This document shows, one piece after another, positions 1-8,225 of a stretch of DNA of 64,000 nucleotides. The first letter of the stretch is position 1; the number at the start of each line of letters is the position of its first letter. Made by a program: the position numbers and the translations under genes. The notes beneath the pieces were generated by a model. It was not told the origin of the DNA. It worked only from the letters and a program-made list of their open reading frames with translations, and searched no databases. Source of the DNA: Alkaliphilus metalliredigens QYMF (GTDB lineage: Bacteria > Bacillota > Clostridia > Peptostreptococcales > Natronincolaceae); contig NC_009633.1 in NCBI RefSeq assembly GCF_000016985.1, positions 2,957,539 through 3,021,538 on the forward strand, written 5' to 3'.

Positions 1-126
1 GTTCTTTTAATATCTCATTTATTCTTTAGAAATCATTATGAAATAATCTTACTTCTTACTGAAGCGTATATAAAGTCCTTGTTTGCCATAGGAAATATTA
101 CAATTGTATGACTTATACACTATAAA

Positions 127-156
127 TTGGAAATGTAGTCATTAAAATGGTATAAT
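127..156 (+). promoter_or_regulatory. SigA-type promoter of the secreted-protein gene
   Basis: TTGGAA at 127-132 and a perfect TATAAT at 151-156 are separated by 18 bases. They lie about 105 bases upstream of the ATG at 261. Assignment is by consensus only. Confidence 0.55.
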
Positions 157-260
157 ATCGAAGTAGTACATTGAATTCTTCATTATTTTATCTTGAATGA
201 TGAGTGTACTTTATTTTCATTCAATAAAAAATCAATTCATTAAAAAAGGAGTGTAAAAAA

Positions 261-1472
261 ATGAAAAAAGGTTTAATTATTACCCTGTTAATCACATCCA
301 TGCTGTTTATGGTTGGTTTTGCACCAACAGCAGGACAGTCATATTGGGAAGAAATGAAAAAGGTGTATGAGTGGGATGCTATGGAAGGTGACACAGATTT
401 AGAAGTCATCATATCAGTTCCTGGTCAATTAGAAGCAACATACAATATTACCATGTACTCACAGACAGATTTAGAGGCATTTGTTTCTTACATCGAAATG
501 GAAGTGGAAATAGAAGAAGCAGATGAAACAACACATCAAATTCCTACAGTAAAAATGTATACCAAGGGATCAAATATATACATCAATACTGATCTTGTTG
601 TTCACTTGTTATCTTTGGCTGAATCAGAACTACCCTTCGAAACAGAGGCAGAATATATCATGTTACAAAGTGGCGAAAATAACATGAACATGGACTTAAC
701 AAGTCTAACAGATATAATCGGATTTTTAGAAAACATGGATTTGGGAATCGATTTAGGTATGACACAAGAAGGTGACACCTATTCCTTACGAATAGAGTCT
801 GATAAAATGATAGACCTTTTAGATGTTTATATCAAATATGTTATCACTAATATGGACCAATTAACAAATCTATTTATGCAAGGTGATGTGCCAGAAGAAA
901 TGGTACTAACAGAGGAACAACAAGCAGAAATGCTAGAAATGTATGAGATGTATATTACACCTCAAAAGGATATGGCAAAGGGATTTATACTTGGTAGCTA
1001 TTATGACCAAGTGACAACATTCCATGAAAATAGCTACACAGAAGATGCTGAACTGTTTTTTACTACTCCAATGGGAAAAATGCATATAGATATGATCTCA
1101 AGCGGACAAAAACTTGATACTACTACCATTGAGTTACCAACATCCGTCATGGTTATCACTGAAGATGAACTGACAAATCTGATGATTAGTGGATTTGGTG
1201 CTACACAGGATATGCCCGAGGGATCGCAATTACAAGCCATCGTAGATCTTCAGGGTGACTACATGAAAATTACAGAAGGTGAAGTCCTAGAAGGAAATAT
1301 TAATTTGAAAGTAGAAGAAGGCAGATCATATATAGTGGTAGAAGACATCCAGGAGTTACTGGATATAGAGTTTGAAGGCCTAGAAGGCTTCATGATGATC
1401 CAAGACCTAGAGCAATACGGTTATCAGATTCAATGGAATCCTGATAGTCGTACAATAGAAATTTATAACTAA
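261..1472 (+). CDS. Secreted protein with C-terminal copper-amine-oxidase-N-like module, function unknown
   Basis: This is a 403-residue protein with a clear signal peptide: a short KK start, a hydrophobic stretch at about residues 4-20, then a small-residue region ending near Ala-Gly-Gln. A strong AAAAAGGAG site sits 11 bases before the ATG. The body is acidic and Met-rich, with short hydrophobic beta-like stretches and no catalytic motif that I recognise. The last 60 residues (GRSYIVVEDIQELL, then WNPDSRTIEIYN) resemble the 'stalk' repeat often annotated as copper amine oxidase N-terminal domain in clostridial surface proteins. That match is family knowledge, not a search result. The gene stands alone on the plus strand with its own promoter and terminator. 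It is probably an extracytoplasmic protein or surface module; no enzymatic role is claimed. Confidence 0.7.
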   Translation: MKKGLIITLLITSMLFMVGFAPTAGQSYWEEMKKVYEWDAMEGDTDLEVIISVPGQLEATYNITMYSQTDLEAFVSYIEMEVEIEEADETTHQIPTVKMYTKGSNIYINTDLVVHLLSLAESELPFETEAEYIMLQSGENNMNMDLTSLTDIIGFLENMDLGIDLGMTQEGDTYSLRIESDKMIDLLDVYIKYVITNMDQLTNLFMQGDVPEEMVLTEEQQAEMLEMYEMYITPQKDMAKGFILGSYYDQVTTFHENSYTEDAELFFTTPMGKMHIDMISSGQKLDTTTIELPTSVMVITEDELTNLMISGFGATQDMPEGSQLQAIVDLQGDYMKITEGEVLEGNINLKVEEGRSYIVVEDIQELLDIEFEGLEGFMMIQDLEQYGYQIQWNPDSRTIEIYN

Positions 1473-1490
1473 AAGTAAAAAAGATAGAAA

Positions 1491-1530
1491 ACAAAGTGGT
1501 AGGGAAGTCTCTGCCACTTTGTTTTTTTTA
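1491..1530 (+). terminator. Rho-independent terminator
   Basis: The stem ACAAAGTGG/CCACTTTGT at 1491-1499 and 1514-1522 is followed by a run of T. It lies 19 bases after the stop of the secreted-protein gene. Confidence 0.85.
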
Positions 1531-1549
1531 TCACGTTTTTATTATAAAT

Positions 1550-1588
1550 ACTTAAAACCGCTGACCTAGGGGATCAACGGTTTTAAGT
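1550..1588 (-). terminator. Terminator-like hairpin after the HAD gene
   Basis: The stem ACTTAAAACCG/CGGTTTTAAGT encloses a 17-base loop. On the minus strand it follows the HAD gene stop at 1606. The trailing sequence is T-rich but not a clean T-run, so it may work for both flanking genes. Confidence 0.6.
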
Positions 1589-1605
1589 ACACTTGTTTTA
1601 TTCCA

Positions 1606-2226
1606 TTATACGATAGATAATATCTCTTCTGGGCTATTCACAATATAATCTGGTTCTTTCTGCTTAATGGTTTCCAGCAAATCAAATCCCCAAGAAACTG
1701 AAATAATTTTCACACCAACTTTTTTACAAGCAAGAATATCCCTTTCCTCATCACCTACATAAATGATTTCGGAATTACTTAGTTTCTCTTTCTTCATAAA
1801 AGCGTTCAGTACCTTATCTTTCCCAAAGATATGCTTGGAGGCAAACACTTCTTTAATGCTATAAATCTGATTTTTTTCCAAAAACTCTCTGATATTGTCC
1901 TCAGAATTTGATGAGATAATTGCCAGCTCATATCCTCTGTTCCTCAGTTCATCCAGCACCTCTTTTATCCCCTCAAACAGAGCAATATCCTGTATAGAGC
2001 TTTTATATTCATTGTAAAAGTGCGCTGCCCAAAAGGGCAACTTATACATTGGCACACTTAAATGTTTGCATCTTTCTGGAATAGATAATTTCCTTAGGAA
2101 ATCAAATTCCTCTTTCTTTACTTTTTTGAATCCAAATTTATCCGATAGCTTATTAACTGCATTGATAGCAATATCTAAAGAATCAACTAAGGTTCCATCG
2201 AAATCAAAAATAATGTATTTTATCAT
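1606..2226 (-). CDS. HAD-superfamily phosphatase (subfamily IA)
   Basis: A 206-residue cytosolic HAD hydrolase. Motif I is DFDGTLVDS at residues 8-16, with the nucleophile Asp and the acid/base Asp. A helical cap follows (about 17-85), then motif II (IISSNSE, Ser about 104), a motif III Lys near GKDK (about 137), and motif IV GDEERD (about 158-163). All catalytic residues expected for a phosphomonoesterase are present. Length and the GDxxxD motif fit phosphoglycolate phosphatase/PpaX-type relatives, but substrate cannot be read from sequence. The gene is monocistronic: it is convergent with the upstream plus-strand gene, and a 270-base gap separates it from the M20 gene. The site AGGAGGTAATT precedes the ATG. 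Confidence 0.85.
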   Translation of the reverse strand: MIKYIIFDFDGTLVDSLDIAINAVNKLSDKFGFKKVKKEEFDFLRKLSIPERCKHLSVPMYKLPFWAAHFYNEYKSSIQDIALFEGIKEVLDELRNRGYELAIISSNSEDNIREFLEKNQIYSIKEVFASKHIFGKDKVLNAFMKKEKLSNSEIIYVGDEERDILACKKVGVKIISVSWGFDLLETIKQKEPDYIVNSPEEILSIV

Positions 2227-2419
2227 AATTACCTCCTAAGTTACAGGGATGCTTTATTTGACATTGTTATCTTTAGCTAGTCTTTATTCCCTATTATATC
2301 ATAATATTTGACTTCTATCTAAAAAAACAAAGAACGCAACCCTACTATTTTATAACAGAAGATTAACTCACAGATTACCGAATTGACTTTATGAAAAAAT
2401 AGTTCTCAAATCAATAAAA

Positions 2420-2449
2420 CACCCCACAAGTATTTTTGCCTGTGAGGTG
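2420..2449 (-). terminator. Terminator of the M20 amidohydrolase gene
   Basis: The stem CACCCCACAAG/CTGTGAGGTG lies 50 bases beyond the stop of the M20 gene. The sequence after it on the minus strand is T-rich (TTTTATTG). Confidence 0.65.
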
Positions 2450-2498
2450 CTCTACATTTTAACCATACTTGTCAATGTTGTTTCAATGGTATGATCCT

Positions 2499-3665
2499 TT
2501 AGTTATTCAAAAAGTCTAACGCATATTGGACATATAAAGCAGTCCCAATTTCTAATGCATCCTCATCCATGTTAAACCTTTCATGATGATGGGCATAACA
2601 GGCATCCTTTTCTTCATTCCGCATCCCTACAAAAGCCATGACGCCAGGGGCCTTATTTAAGAATAATGCAAAATCCTCACCACCTGTGGTCTTTTCCATT
2701 TCTACTACACCATTCTCTCCTAGAATCTTTTCAACTGACCCAGCAGCTATTTTGGCACATGTGGGATCGTTGATTGTAGGAGGTGTCCCCGGGGTATATT
2801 TTAATGTGGCTTCTGCTCGATAGCTTGCGGCTGTATTTTTTACGATTCTCTCCATGACACTTGGTAACATATCTCGAATCTTATTTTTAAAACATCTTGT
2901 GGTACCAGATAATATGGCTTTATTAGCAATAATATTAAATCTTGTTCCAGCATGAAAGGAACCAATTGATAATACAACTGAATCTAATGGACTAAATTCC
3001 CGACTGACAACTGATTGTAAATCCATAACAACAGCAGAGGCAGCTACAACAGCATCTATTGCCTGATGAGGCATTGACCCATGACCAGACTTTCCATTGA
3101 TTATAATCTCAAAAATATCTGCTGATGCCATTCTAGGTCCCGCTTCGATGGAGATCTTTCCTACCTCTATTCCTGACCAAAGATGTATGGCAAAGCTTCC
3201 ATCTACATCATCCATAAAATTAGATTCATCAAGCATCTTCCTAGCCCCAGCAGCTACCTCTTCAGCCGGTTGAAATATAAGTTTTACGGTGCCATTAATT
3301 TCATGTTTCATCTCATTGAATACTTTGGCCGCCCCAAGCAACATGGCAGTATGTCCGTCATGGCCACAGGCATGCATTTTACCGGGAAACTTCGATTTAT
3401 AGGGGACGTCATTGGTTTCTTCAATCTCTAAAGCGTCCATGTCAGCCCTAAGAGCTACGATCTTGCCCGCCCCGATCCCTTTAATTGTCGCAACAACCCC
3501 TGTACCTGCTACTGAGATATAAGGGATCGAAAGCTTATCTAACTCAGCTTTAACAATTCCTGATGTACGAAATTCCTCCCAGCTTGACTCCGGATTCATA
3601 TGAAAATCTCTTCTCATTTGGATTACATAGTCATTATACTTTTTTACAACGTCTTTAATCTCCAC
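2499..3665 (-). CDS. M20-family amidohydrolase (aminoacylase/hippurate hydrolase type)
   Basis: A 388-residue metallopeptidase-fold amidohydrolase. Visible family motifs are ALRADMDALEI (about 70-80), HACGHDGHTAMLLGAA (about 97-112, metal-binding His and Asp), IFQPAEE (about 130-136, catalytic Glu pair) and GGEDFALFL near the C-terminus with the last metal His region. A dimerisation/lid domain sits in the middle (about 185-300). The family removes N-acyl groups from amino acids or related amides in the cytosol. The gene lies 113 bases downstream of a multi-span membrane carrier on the same strand, so uptake and hydrolysis of one acylated compound is a reasonable inference. Exact substrate unknown. 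Confidence 0.9.
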   Translation of the reverse strand: MEIKDVVKKYNDYVIQMRRDFHMNPESSWEEFRTSGIVKAELDKLSIPYISVAGTGVVATIKGIGAGKIVALRADMDALEIEETNDVPYKSKFPGKMHACGHDGHTAMLLGAAKVFNEMKHEINGTVKLIFQPAEEVAAGARKMLDESNFMDDVDGSFAIHLWSGIEVGKISIEAGPRMASADIFEIIINGKSGHGSMPHQAIDAVVAASAVVMDLQSVVSREFSPLDSVVLSIGSFHAGTRFNIIANKAILSGTTRCFKNKIRDMLPSVMERIVKNTAASYRAEATLKYTPGTPPTINDPTCAKIAAGSVEKILGENGVVEMEKTTGGEDFALFLNKAPGVMAFVGMRNEEKDACYAHHHERFNMDEDALEIGTALYVQYALDFLNN

Positions 3666-3777
3666 TAAATCACCTCTGCTAAGTTTAATATCGTTTCATA
3701 AACGACTTCGATTCCTCTTCAATATCTTTTCTAATTCTTTCCTCCTTAGTAAACCTCCTCTAATCTCCTTTAATTTT

Positions 3778-4968
3778 TTATATAAATTTTATAAATATAC
3801 CAGCAATAATAACTGATGCCACCGTTACAGTTGTAAAGCCACCAACCAACATCCGTGGTAGCATTTGATCCATGAGGAAGTCTCTTTCTTCCTTTGTATT
3901 GGCTAAAGCCTTTGTGGCTTCATCAGTCAAAATATAGTTTGGGGGGAATCCATAAAGTCCCGTTAAGGCAATGGCAAAGGCCATTTCCTTCGATACCCCG
4001 AGTACCCTTCCCACTATGATAGAAATAATGCCCATACCGATCACCCCTATTATGATGATACCAAATAGTGGGACGGCCATCTTTGCAACCATTTCCGGTG
4101 TGGCTCTTGCAAGTCCTGCAAATACGAAGGCCATCAAGGATGTCATTAACCATCCAAAGGATCCAGACAAATTAAGTGGCTTCCTATCTACTATACCCAG
4201 TTCAGCTGCAATCACGCCAAATAATAGACAGATCACAAACTTAGAGATAATTTCATTTGTTGCAGTTGCAAACGCTACGGCTGCCCAGGCGACTAATCCC
4301 AATCTCATCAAGATTACGTAAGTTGTATTATACTTTTCTGGCACAGGAGGAATGATTCTAAATTTGCTTTTTTGCTCTGGTACCTCCACTGTTTCTACTT
4401 TTGGCTCCCATACCATTTCACCACTTCTATATTTGCGGATCAGCGCCGTTCCTTCTTTTTTAAGACATAGAGCTGTAATTGGATATCCAATAAACCCTTG
4501 GGCTACATAAACTAATATGGCAAGTACTGATAGGTCGTCTAATCCTTTGGCCGCTGCAGCTTCAGACATCATAATGGAAGCTACAATCCCACCTGTCAAT
4601 GGCGGTGTCGCTATGACTGCTGCATCCCAGCCAAAAAACAGCCTACCAATCGTCATTACACCAAGTACAACACCAATAATTCCAGCAACCCCTATGGTGA
4701 TGGTTTTCCATTGGCGGACAAGCTCTTTAACACTCATCATAGTACCCATGTGAGTTATCAATAGGTACATTGCCAGTAACGCACCGGGCATTCCAAGACT
4801 AGATATATCTACTATGGTTTGTGGGAAAAATGTCCAAAAACCGATGATAAATAGTACAGCTGTCACAAATACAGATGGTACAAATGCCTTTGTTTTTGTC
4901 GATACGATGTCACCAATTGCTAAAGAAATTAAAATAATTGTAAATGCCATGATAATATTCATTTCCAA
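3778..4968 (-). CDS. Multi-span membrane carrier, family unassigned
   Basis: A hydrophobic protein of about 396 residues with roughly ten membrane segments. It has a repeated-half look: a Gly/Pro-rich re-entrant-like stretch (TPPLTGGIVASIMMSEA) in the first half and YGFPPNYILTDEATKA in the second. Such paired stretches recall glutamate and 2-hydroxycarboxylate carriers, but I do not recognise the family and name no substrate. Start choice: GGGGGAGG sits 9 bases before a TTG at 4968 and 15 before an ATG at 4962. The open frame continues to 5016 but lacks a better site. The M20 amidohydrolase follows on the same strand, which suggests import of its substrate. Confidence 0.7.
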   Translation of the reverse strand: MEMNIIMAFTIILISLAIGDIVSTKTKAFVPSVFVTAVLFIIGFWTFFPQTIVDISSLGMPGALLAMYLLITHMGTMMSVKELVRQWKTITIGVAGIIGVVLGVMTIGRLFFGWDAAVIATPPLTGGIVASIMMSEAAAAKGLDDLSVLAILVYVAQGFIGYPITALCLKKEGTALIRKYRSGEMVWEPKVETVEVPEQKSKFRIIPPVPEKYNTTYVILMRLGLVAWAAVAFATATNEIISKFVICLLFGVIAAELGIVDRKPLNLSGSFGWLMTSLMAFVFAGLARATPEMVAKMAVPLFGIIIIGVIGMGIISIIVGRVLGVSKEMAFAIALTGLYGFPPNYILTDEATKALANTKEERDFLMDQMLPRMLVGGFTTVTVASVIIAGIFIKFI

Positions 4969-5160
4969 AGCTAACGACCTCCCCCTTATAATTACACTGC
5001 TTATAATAATTTCCATCTCCTTCTTAGTATTCAGTATATTTACATGGGCAGCTCTTTTATGTCATATATCTATTATAGATGTTGACTTTATCTATCATTT
5101 ATCATCCTAAGCATATTTAAATGGAATCCATGGATCTTAGACTGAAAATAAAGACATGAG

Positions 5161-5191
5161 AAAGGCACCTATTCTATATCTAGGTACCTTT
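5161..5191. terminator. Bidirectional terminator-like hairpin, one of a repeated pair
   Basis: The stem AAAGGCACCTA/TAGGTACCTTT ends the chemoreceptor gene on the minus strand at a distance of about 150 bases. A near-identical hairpin with a similar AGACATG leader lies at 8095-8123. Confidence 0.6.
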
Positions 5192-5342
5192 TCCTTCAAC
5201 AGATAATGCTTTATTTTTTTATACTAAAAACCATTCAGTACTGTTTCATCAAAGCAATTATATTTTTCACAAATTCCATTTGTTATTTCAAAAGAGGTAT
5301 TTCCATTAACTGGCAAGTTCAATTCTAAAAGTGCATTTCCGT

Positions 5343-7334
5343 TTAATACTTAAATTTAGCAATGTTATTTTGCATTTCTTCAGACAATCGCGCTAATGAA
5401 TCACTGGCATTAGATATTTCTTCCATAGATGCCGTCTGCTCCTCTACGGATGCTGAAGCTTCCTCAGTTCCAGCAGCATTCTCTTGAGATATGGCCGATA
5501 GGTTTTCAATAATTCCTATAATTCCATCTTTTTTACCTTCCATTACTCGTCCCGATTCATTGATTGACATTATGATTTCCGTCATTTTTTGAATTGCACT
5601 ATCAATTCCTTTAAATTTAGTATTTGTCAATTCTACACTTTCTGCCTGAGAATTCACAATTTTTGCGACCGCTTCCATTGTATTAACAGCATTCCCTGTC
5701 TTATCTGTTAATTCCTTGATGATAGCGTTGATTTCCTCTGTAAATGAATTAGATTGTTCTGCTAGCTTTCGTATTTCATCTGCTACCACTGCGAATCCCT
5801 TACCGGCTTCTCCTGCTCTAGCAGCTTCTATTGCCGCATTTAGTGCCAATAGATTAGTCTGTTCAGCAATACTTTTGATCATTTGACTTGCATTGTCAAT
5901 CTTTTCTGCACTTTCATTGGTATTTACAATGATTTCATATACTTCTTTGGATGACTTGTTATTCATCTTTGTCTTTTCTATTAGCTCTATTAAGATTTCT
6001 AAGCCTTCATCCTTTAGTTTTGTTACTTCATTGGTGGATAGATTTAGGTCCTTAATATATAGTTGATCCTTTTCTATTAATTTCCCTAATTCATTAATGT
6101 TTTCTGCTCCTCTTTCTGTATCCTCAGCTTGGCTATTTGCTCCCTTTGCGATCTCTTCTATGGTTCTAGCAACCTCTTCTGCTGCTATTGCTGATTCTGT
6201 ACTCGTTGATGTTAATTTTTTTGAAGATGTCGATATATATTGTGCATTTTCAGCAATGGTTTGTATAAAAGACCTAAGGTTATGGGTAATATTGCTAAAG
6301 GATGTAGATAAAGCACCCAGTTCATCTTTTCTAAGCAACAATTCTTGTGGTAAATCCTTAGTAAAGTCTAACCTTGATATGTTCTCACTATATTCTGTAA
6401 TGGCTGATATGGGTTTCGTTATAATATTTGATATCATAAATGCTGCTATCCCCATTATAAGTAAAACTAACATTATTAACATCGTAAACATTCTATTGAG
6501 ATTGGCGATACTACTTAACAATATACTTCTGGGTATTTCCACAACAAGTTTCCAATTTAATGTATTGTCTATTGTTGCAAAGAATAAGTAAACCTCTTCT
6601 CCATTTACTATACCCTCGATAATACCCTCTTCATCACTTAACATCTTTTCTTTATCATTTGTTAACTCTCTATATACACCCTCTTCAGCCTCAATAACAT
6701 TTTCTATCATGGCAACACTTTCATCTCTATGGGCAATAATTAATCCATTTTCATTTATGATCCATCCAAAACCCTTTTCTTCAATATTGATATCTTCGGA
6801 TATTTCAGCAATTTTGCTCAATGGCAGAGCTGCAGATAGTAATCCCACTTTATTCCCATCATGATCAGTTATCACTTGAGCAATAGAAATAATAATATTG
6901 CCTGAAGATAAGGCTAGAAAAGGATCTGAAACAAAGCTATCTGCTCCATTTTGAAATATTTCCTTCATATAAGGACTTTGAGATAAATCTAAAGTAGCAT
7001 CAGTTGAAGCCCATGCATTTCCATCCGGTTCAACCAGCGCTACAGATTCGTATTCACTGTCATTGGCTATTCTCTTTAGATACTCCTTAGATTCCTCTAT
7101 GTTCATTTCTTTAAGATAATCGTATTCTGCTATATGCTCTAACTCACTAATTCTAGCATCGATGTATTCCGAAATTGCATCTGAATTGGACTTTACAATT
7201 TCATTACTAAGCATTTCAGAAATTTCTACTATAGATTCCTTAGATAAATAAGATACTGCTAATCCTGTAGCTGAAAATAAGATAACACTTATTAAAATAA
7301 ATACAATGGTTATTTTAAATTTAAGTTTTTTCAA
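5343..7334 (-). CDS. Methyl-accepting chemotaxis protein with extracytoplasmic double-Cache sensor
   Basis: A transmembrane chemoreceptor. An N-terminal membrane anchor lies at about 8-30. A large extracytoplasmic sensor follows (about 35-275; [12 protein letters not shown] and [17 protein letters not shown] are typical Cache strands). A second membrane segment (about 285-307), a HAMP linker, and a cytoplasmic signalling coiled coil come next, with the conserved tip [20 protein letters not shown] and the ending [14 protein letters not shown]. Cache receptors commonly bind amino acids or organic acids; ligand unknown here. Start: AAGGGCGGG lies 7 bases before a TTG at 7334, so I start there; the open frame runs to 7385 without a better site. 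The gene is monocistronic, between two hairpins of the same sequence family. Confidence 0.9.
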   Translation of the reverse strand: MKKLKFKITIVFILISVILFSATGLAVSYLSKESIVEISEMLSNEIVKSNSDAISEYIDARISELEHIAEYDYLKEMNIEESKEYLKRIANDSEYESVALVEPDGNAWASTDATLDLSQSPYMKEIFQNGADSFVSDPFLALSSGNIIISIAQVITDHDGNKVGLLSAALPLSKIAEISEDINIEEKGFGWIINENGLIIAHRDESVAMIENVIEAEEGVYRELTNDKEKMLSDEEGIIEGIVNGEEVYLFFATIDNTLNWKLVVEIPRSILLSSIANLNRMFTMLIMLVLLIMGIAAFMISNIITKPISAITEYSENISRLDFTKDLPQELLLRKDELGALSTSFSNITHNLRSFIQTIAENAQYISTSSKKLTSTSTESAIAAEEVARTIEEIAKGANSQAEDTERGAENINELGKLIEKDQLYIKDLNLSTNEVTKLKDEGLEILIELIEKTKMNNKSSKEVYEIIVNTNESAEKIDNASQMIKSIAEQTNLLALNAAIEAARAGEAGKGFAVVADEIRKLAEQSNSFTEEINAIIKELTDKTGNAVNTMEAVAKIVNSQAESVELTNTKFKGIDSAIQKMTEIIMSINESGRVMEGKKDGIIGIIENLSAISQENAAGTEEASASVEEQTASMEEISNASDSLARLSEEMQNNIAKFKY

Positions 7335-7622
7335 TACAAACCCGCCCTTTTTATTTATTAGCATAATAAATAAGCAATCGGTCAAATTTCATAGTAAAAG
7401 CAAATAGGATAACAAAATTATTTAAAGTAATATATCCTCTTAATCCTTTGCTATACTTTTACTAATAAAACTGGTAAATCGTTTGAATTATTCAAATATT
7501 TAGTACGCTTATAAAATAATACCATTTTAATGTCGGATTTACAATGTTTTTGTCTTTAAAACTCGTTTTATAGAAAGTGTTTATTTGTATGTCATGTTGT
7601 TATGGTAGCTGTTAATTAGATT

Positions 7623-7883
7623 TTAACGACTAGGATTCACTTCCTTATTGAAATAAAGATTAGGCTGACAAGGAAAATAGGATGATTTAAGTGCGGGTCT
7701 CACTAATGTCTCAACTATAGAAAGCCAAATCACCAAGAAAAAGTTTAGCATTACGCTATATGAGAGGGAGCTTATTCTTGTAAATGGAAATAAAACAAAA
7801 ATAATCATTCCCAAAGAGGCTATGGACACCGTTATCCACTTGAGAAATCTATTTTGGTTCATTTTGATCATTTTACCACTCAC
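7623..7883 (-). CDS. Small membrane protein, unknown
   Basis: An open frame of 86 codons (or 82 from the internal Met-Ile-Lys) encoding two hydrophobic segments, about residues 15-34 and 40-60, followed by a hydrophilic tail. Basic residues precede the first segment, which is plausible topology for a small inner-membrane protein. No family recognised. The start is ambiguous (ATG at 7883 or 7871); AAGCTGGTGAG upstream is only a weak ribosome site. A plus-strand open frame overlaps its 5' end and runs into a repeat, so this could be non-coding. Confidence 0.35.
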   Translation of the reverse strand: MSGKMIKMNQNRFLKWITVSIASLGMIIFVLFPFTRISSLSYSVMLNFFLVIWLSIVETLVRPALKSSYFPCQPNLYFNKEVNPSR

Positions 7884-7934
7884 CAGCTTTCATATACAAA
7901 GGATTAATTTATGTTTGGATTCTGATCATGATAT

Positions 7935-8028
7935 AGACCACAAACACATAGATCTATCTACTATCAGTCAAATCATTCTGCATAAACCTACTAAATCCTT
8001 TTGGAAAACAGTAGGTTTGACAAAATAA
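7935..8028. repeat. Dispersed degenerate repeat, copy A
   Basis: About 90 bases match the segment at 60735-60828 at roughly three-quarters identity by eye, best over 7960-8028 (blocks such as TCTACTATC, CATAAA and AAAACAGTA). The plus-strand reading frame is also similar in both copies (LHK.T.SF.KTV.LTK). The other copy abuts a decayed Y1 transposase gene. Confidence 0.5.
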
Positions 8029-8094
8029 ACGATCCGATTCTATGAGGATTGTGGTGGCCTTCGTACCTATTCATGGTGAAAATATAGACATGGC

Positions 8095-8123
8095 AAAGGC
8101 ACCTATTTTTAGATAGGTGCCTT
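8095..8123. terminator. Bidirectional terminator-like hairpin, second copy
   Basis: The stem AAAGGCACCTAT/ATAGGTGCCTTT has a short TTTTAG loop. It lies about 100 bases beyond the GH13 gene stop on the minus strand. It is nearly the same as the hairpin at 5161-5191. Confidence 0.65.
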
Positions 8124-8225
8124 TGTCATCAATATATTTTGTTACTTTGTTATTTTGTTAATCCTAGAACCAATCTCTTTAGCTAACTAGCTATAACCAT
8201 AACTCTTAACAATACCAAAATAAAC

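Noticed and set aside
5218-5342. 42-codon protein-like frame after the chemoreceptor stop
   Set aside because: It has no start codon and no recognised family, and lies in a short AT-rich gap; likely chance.
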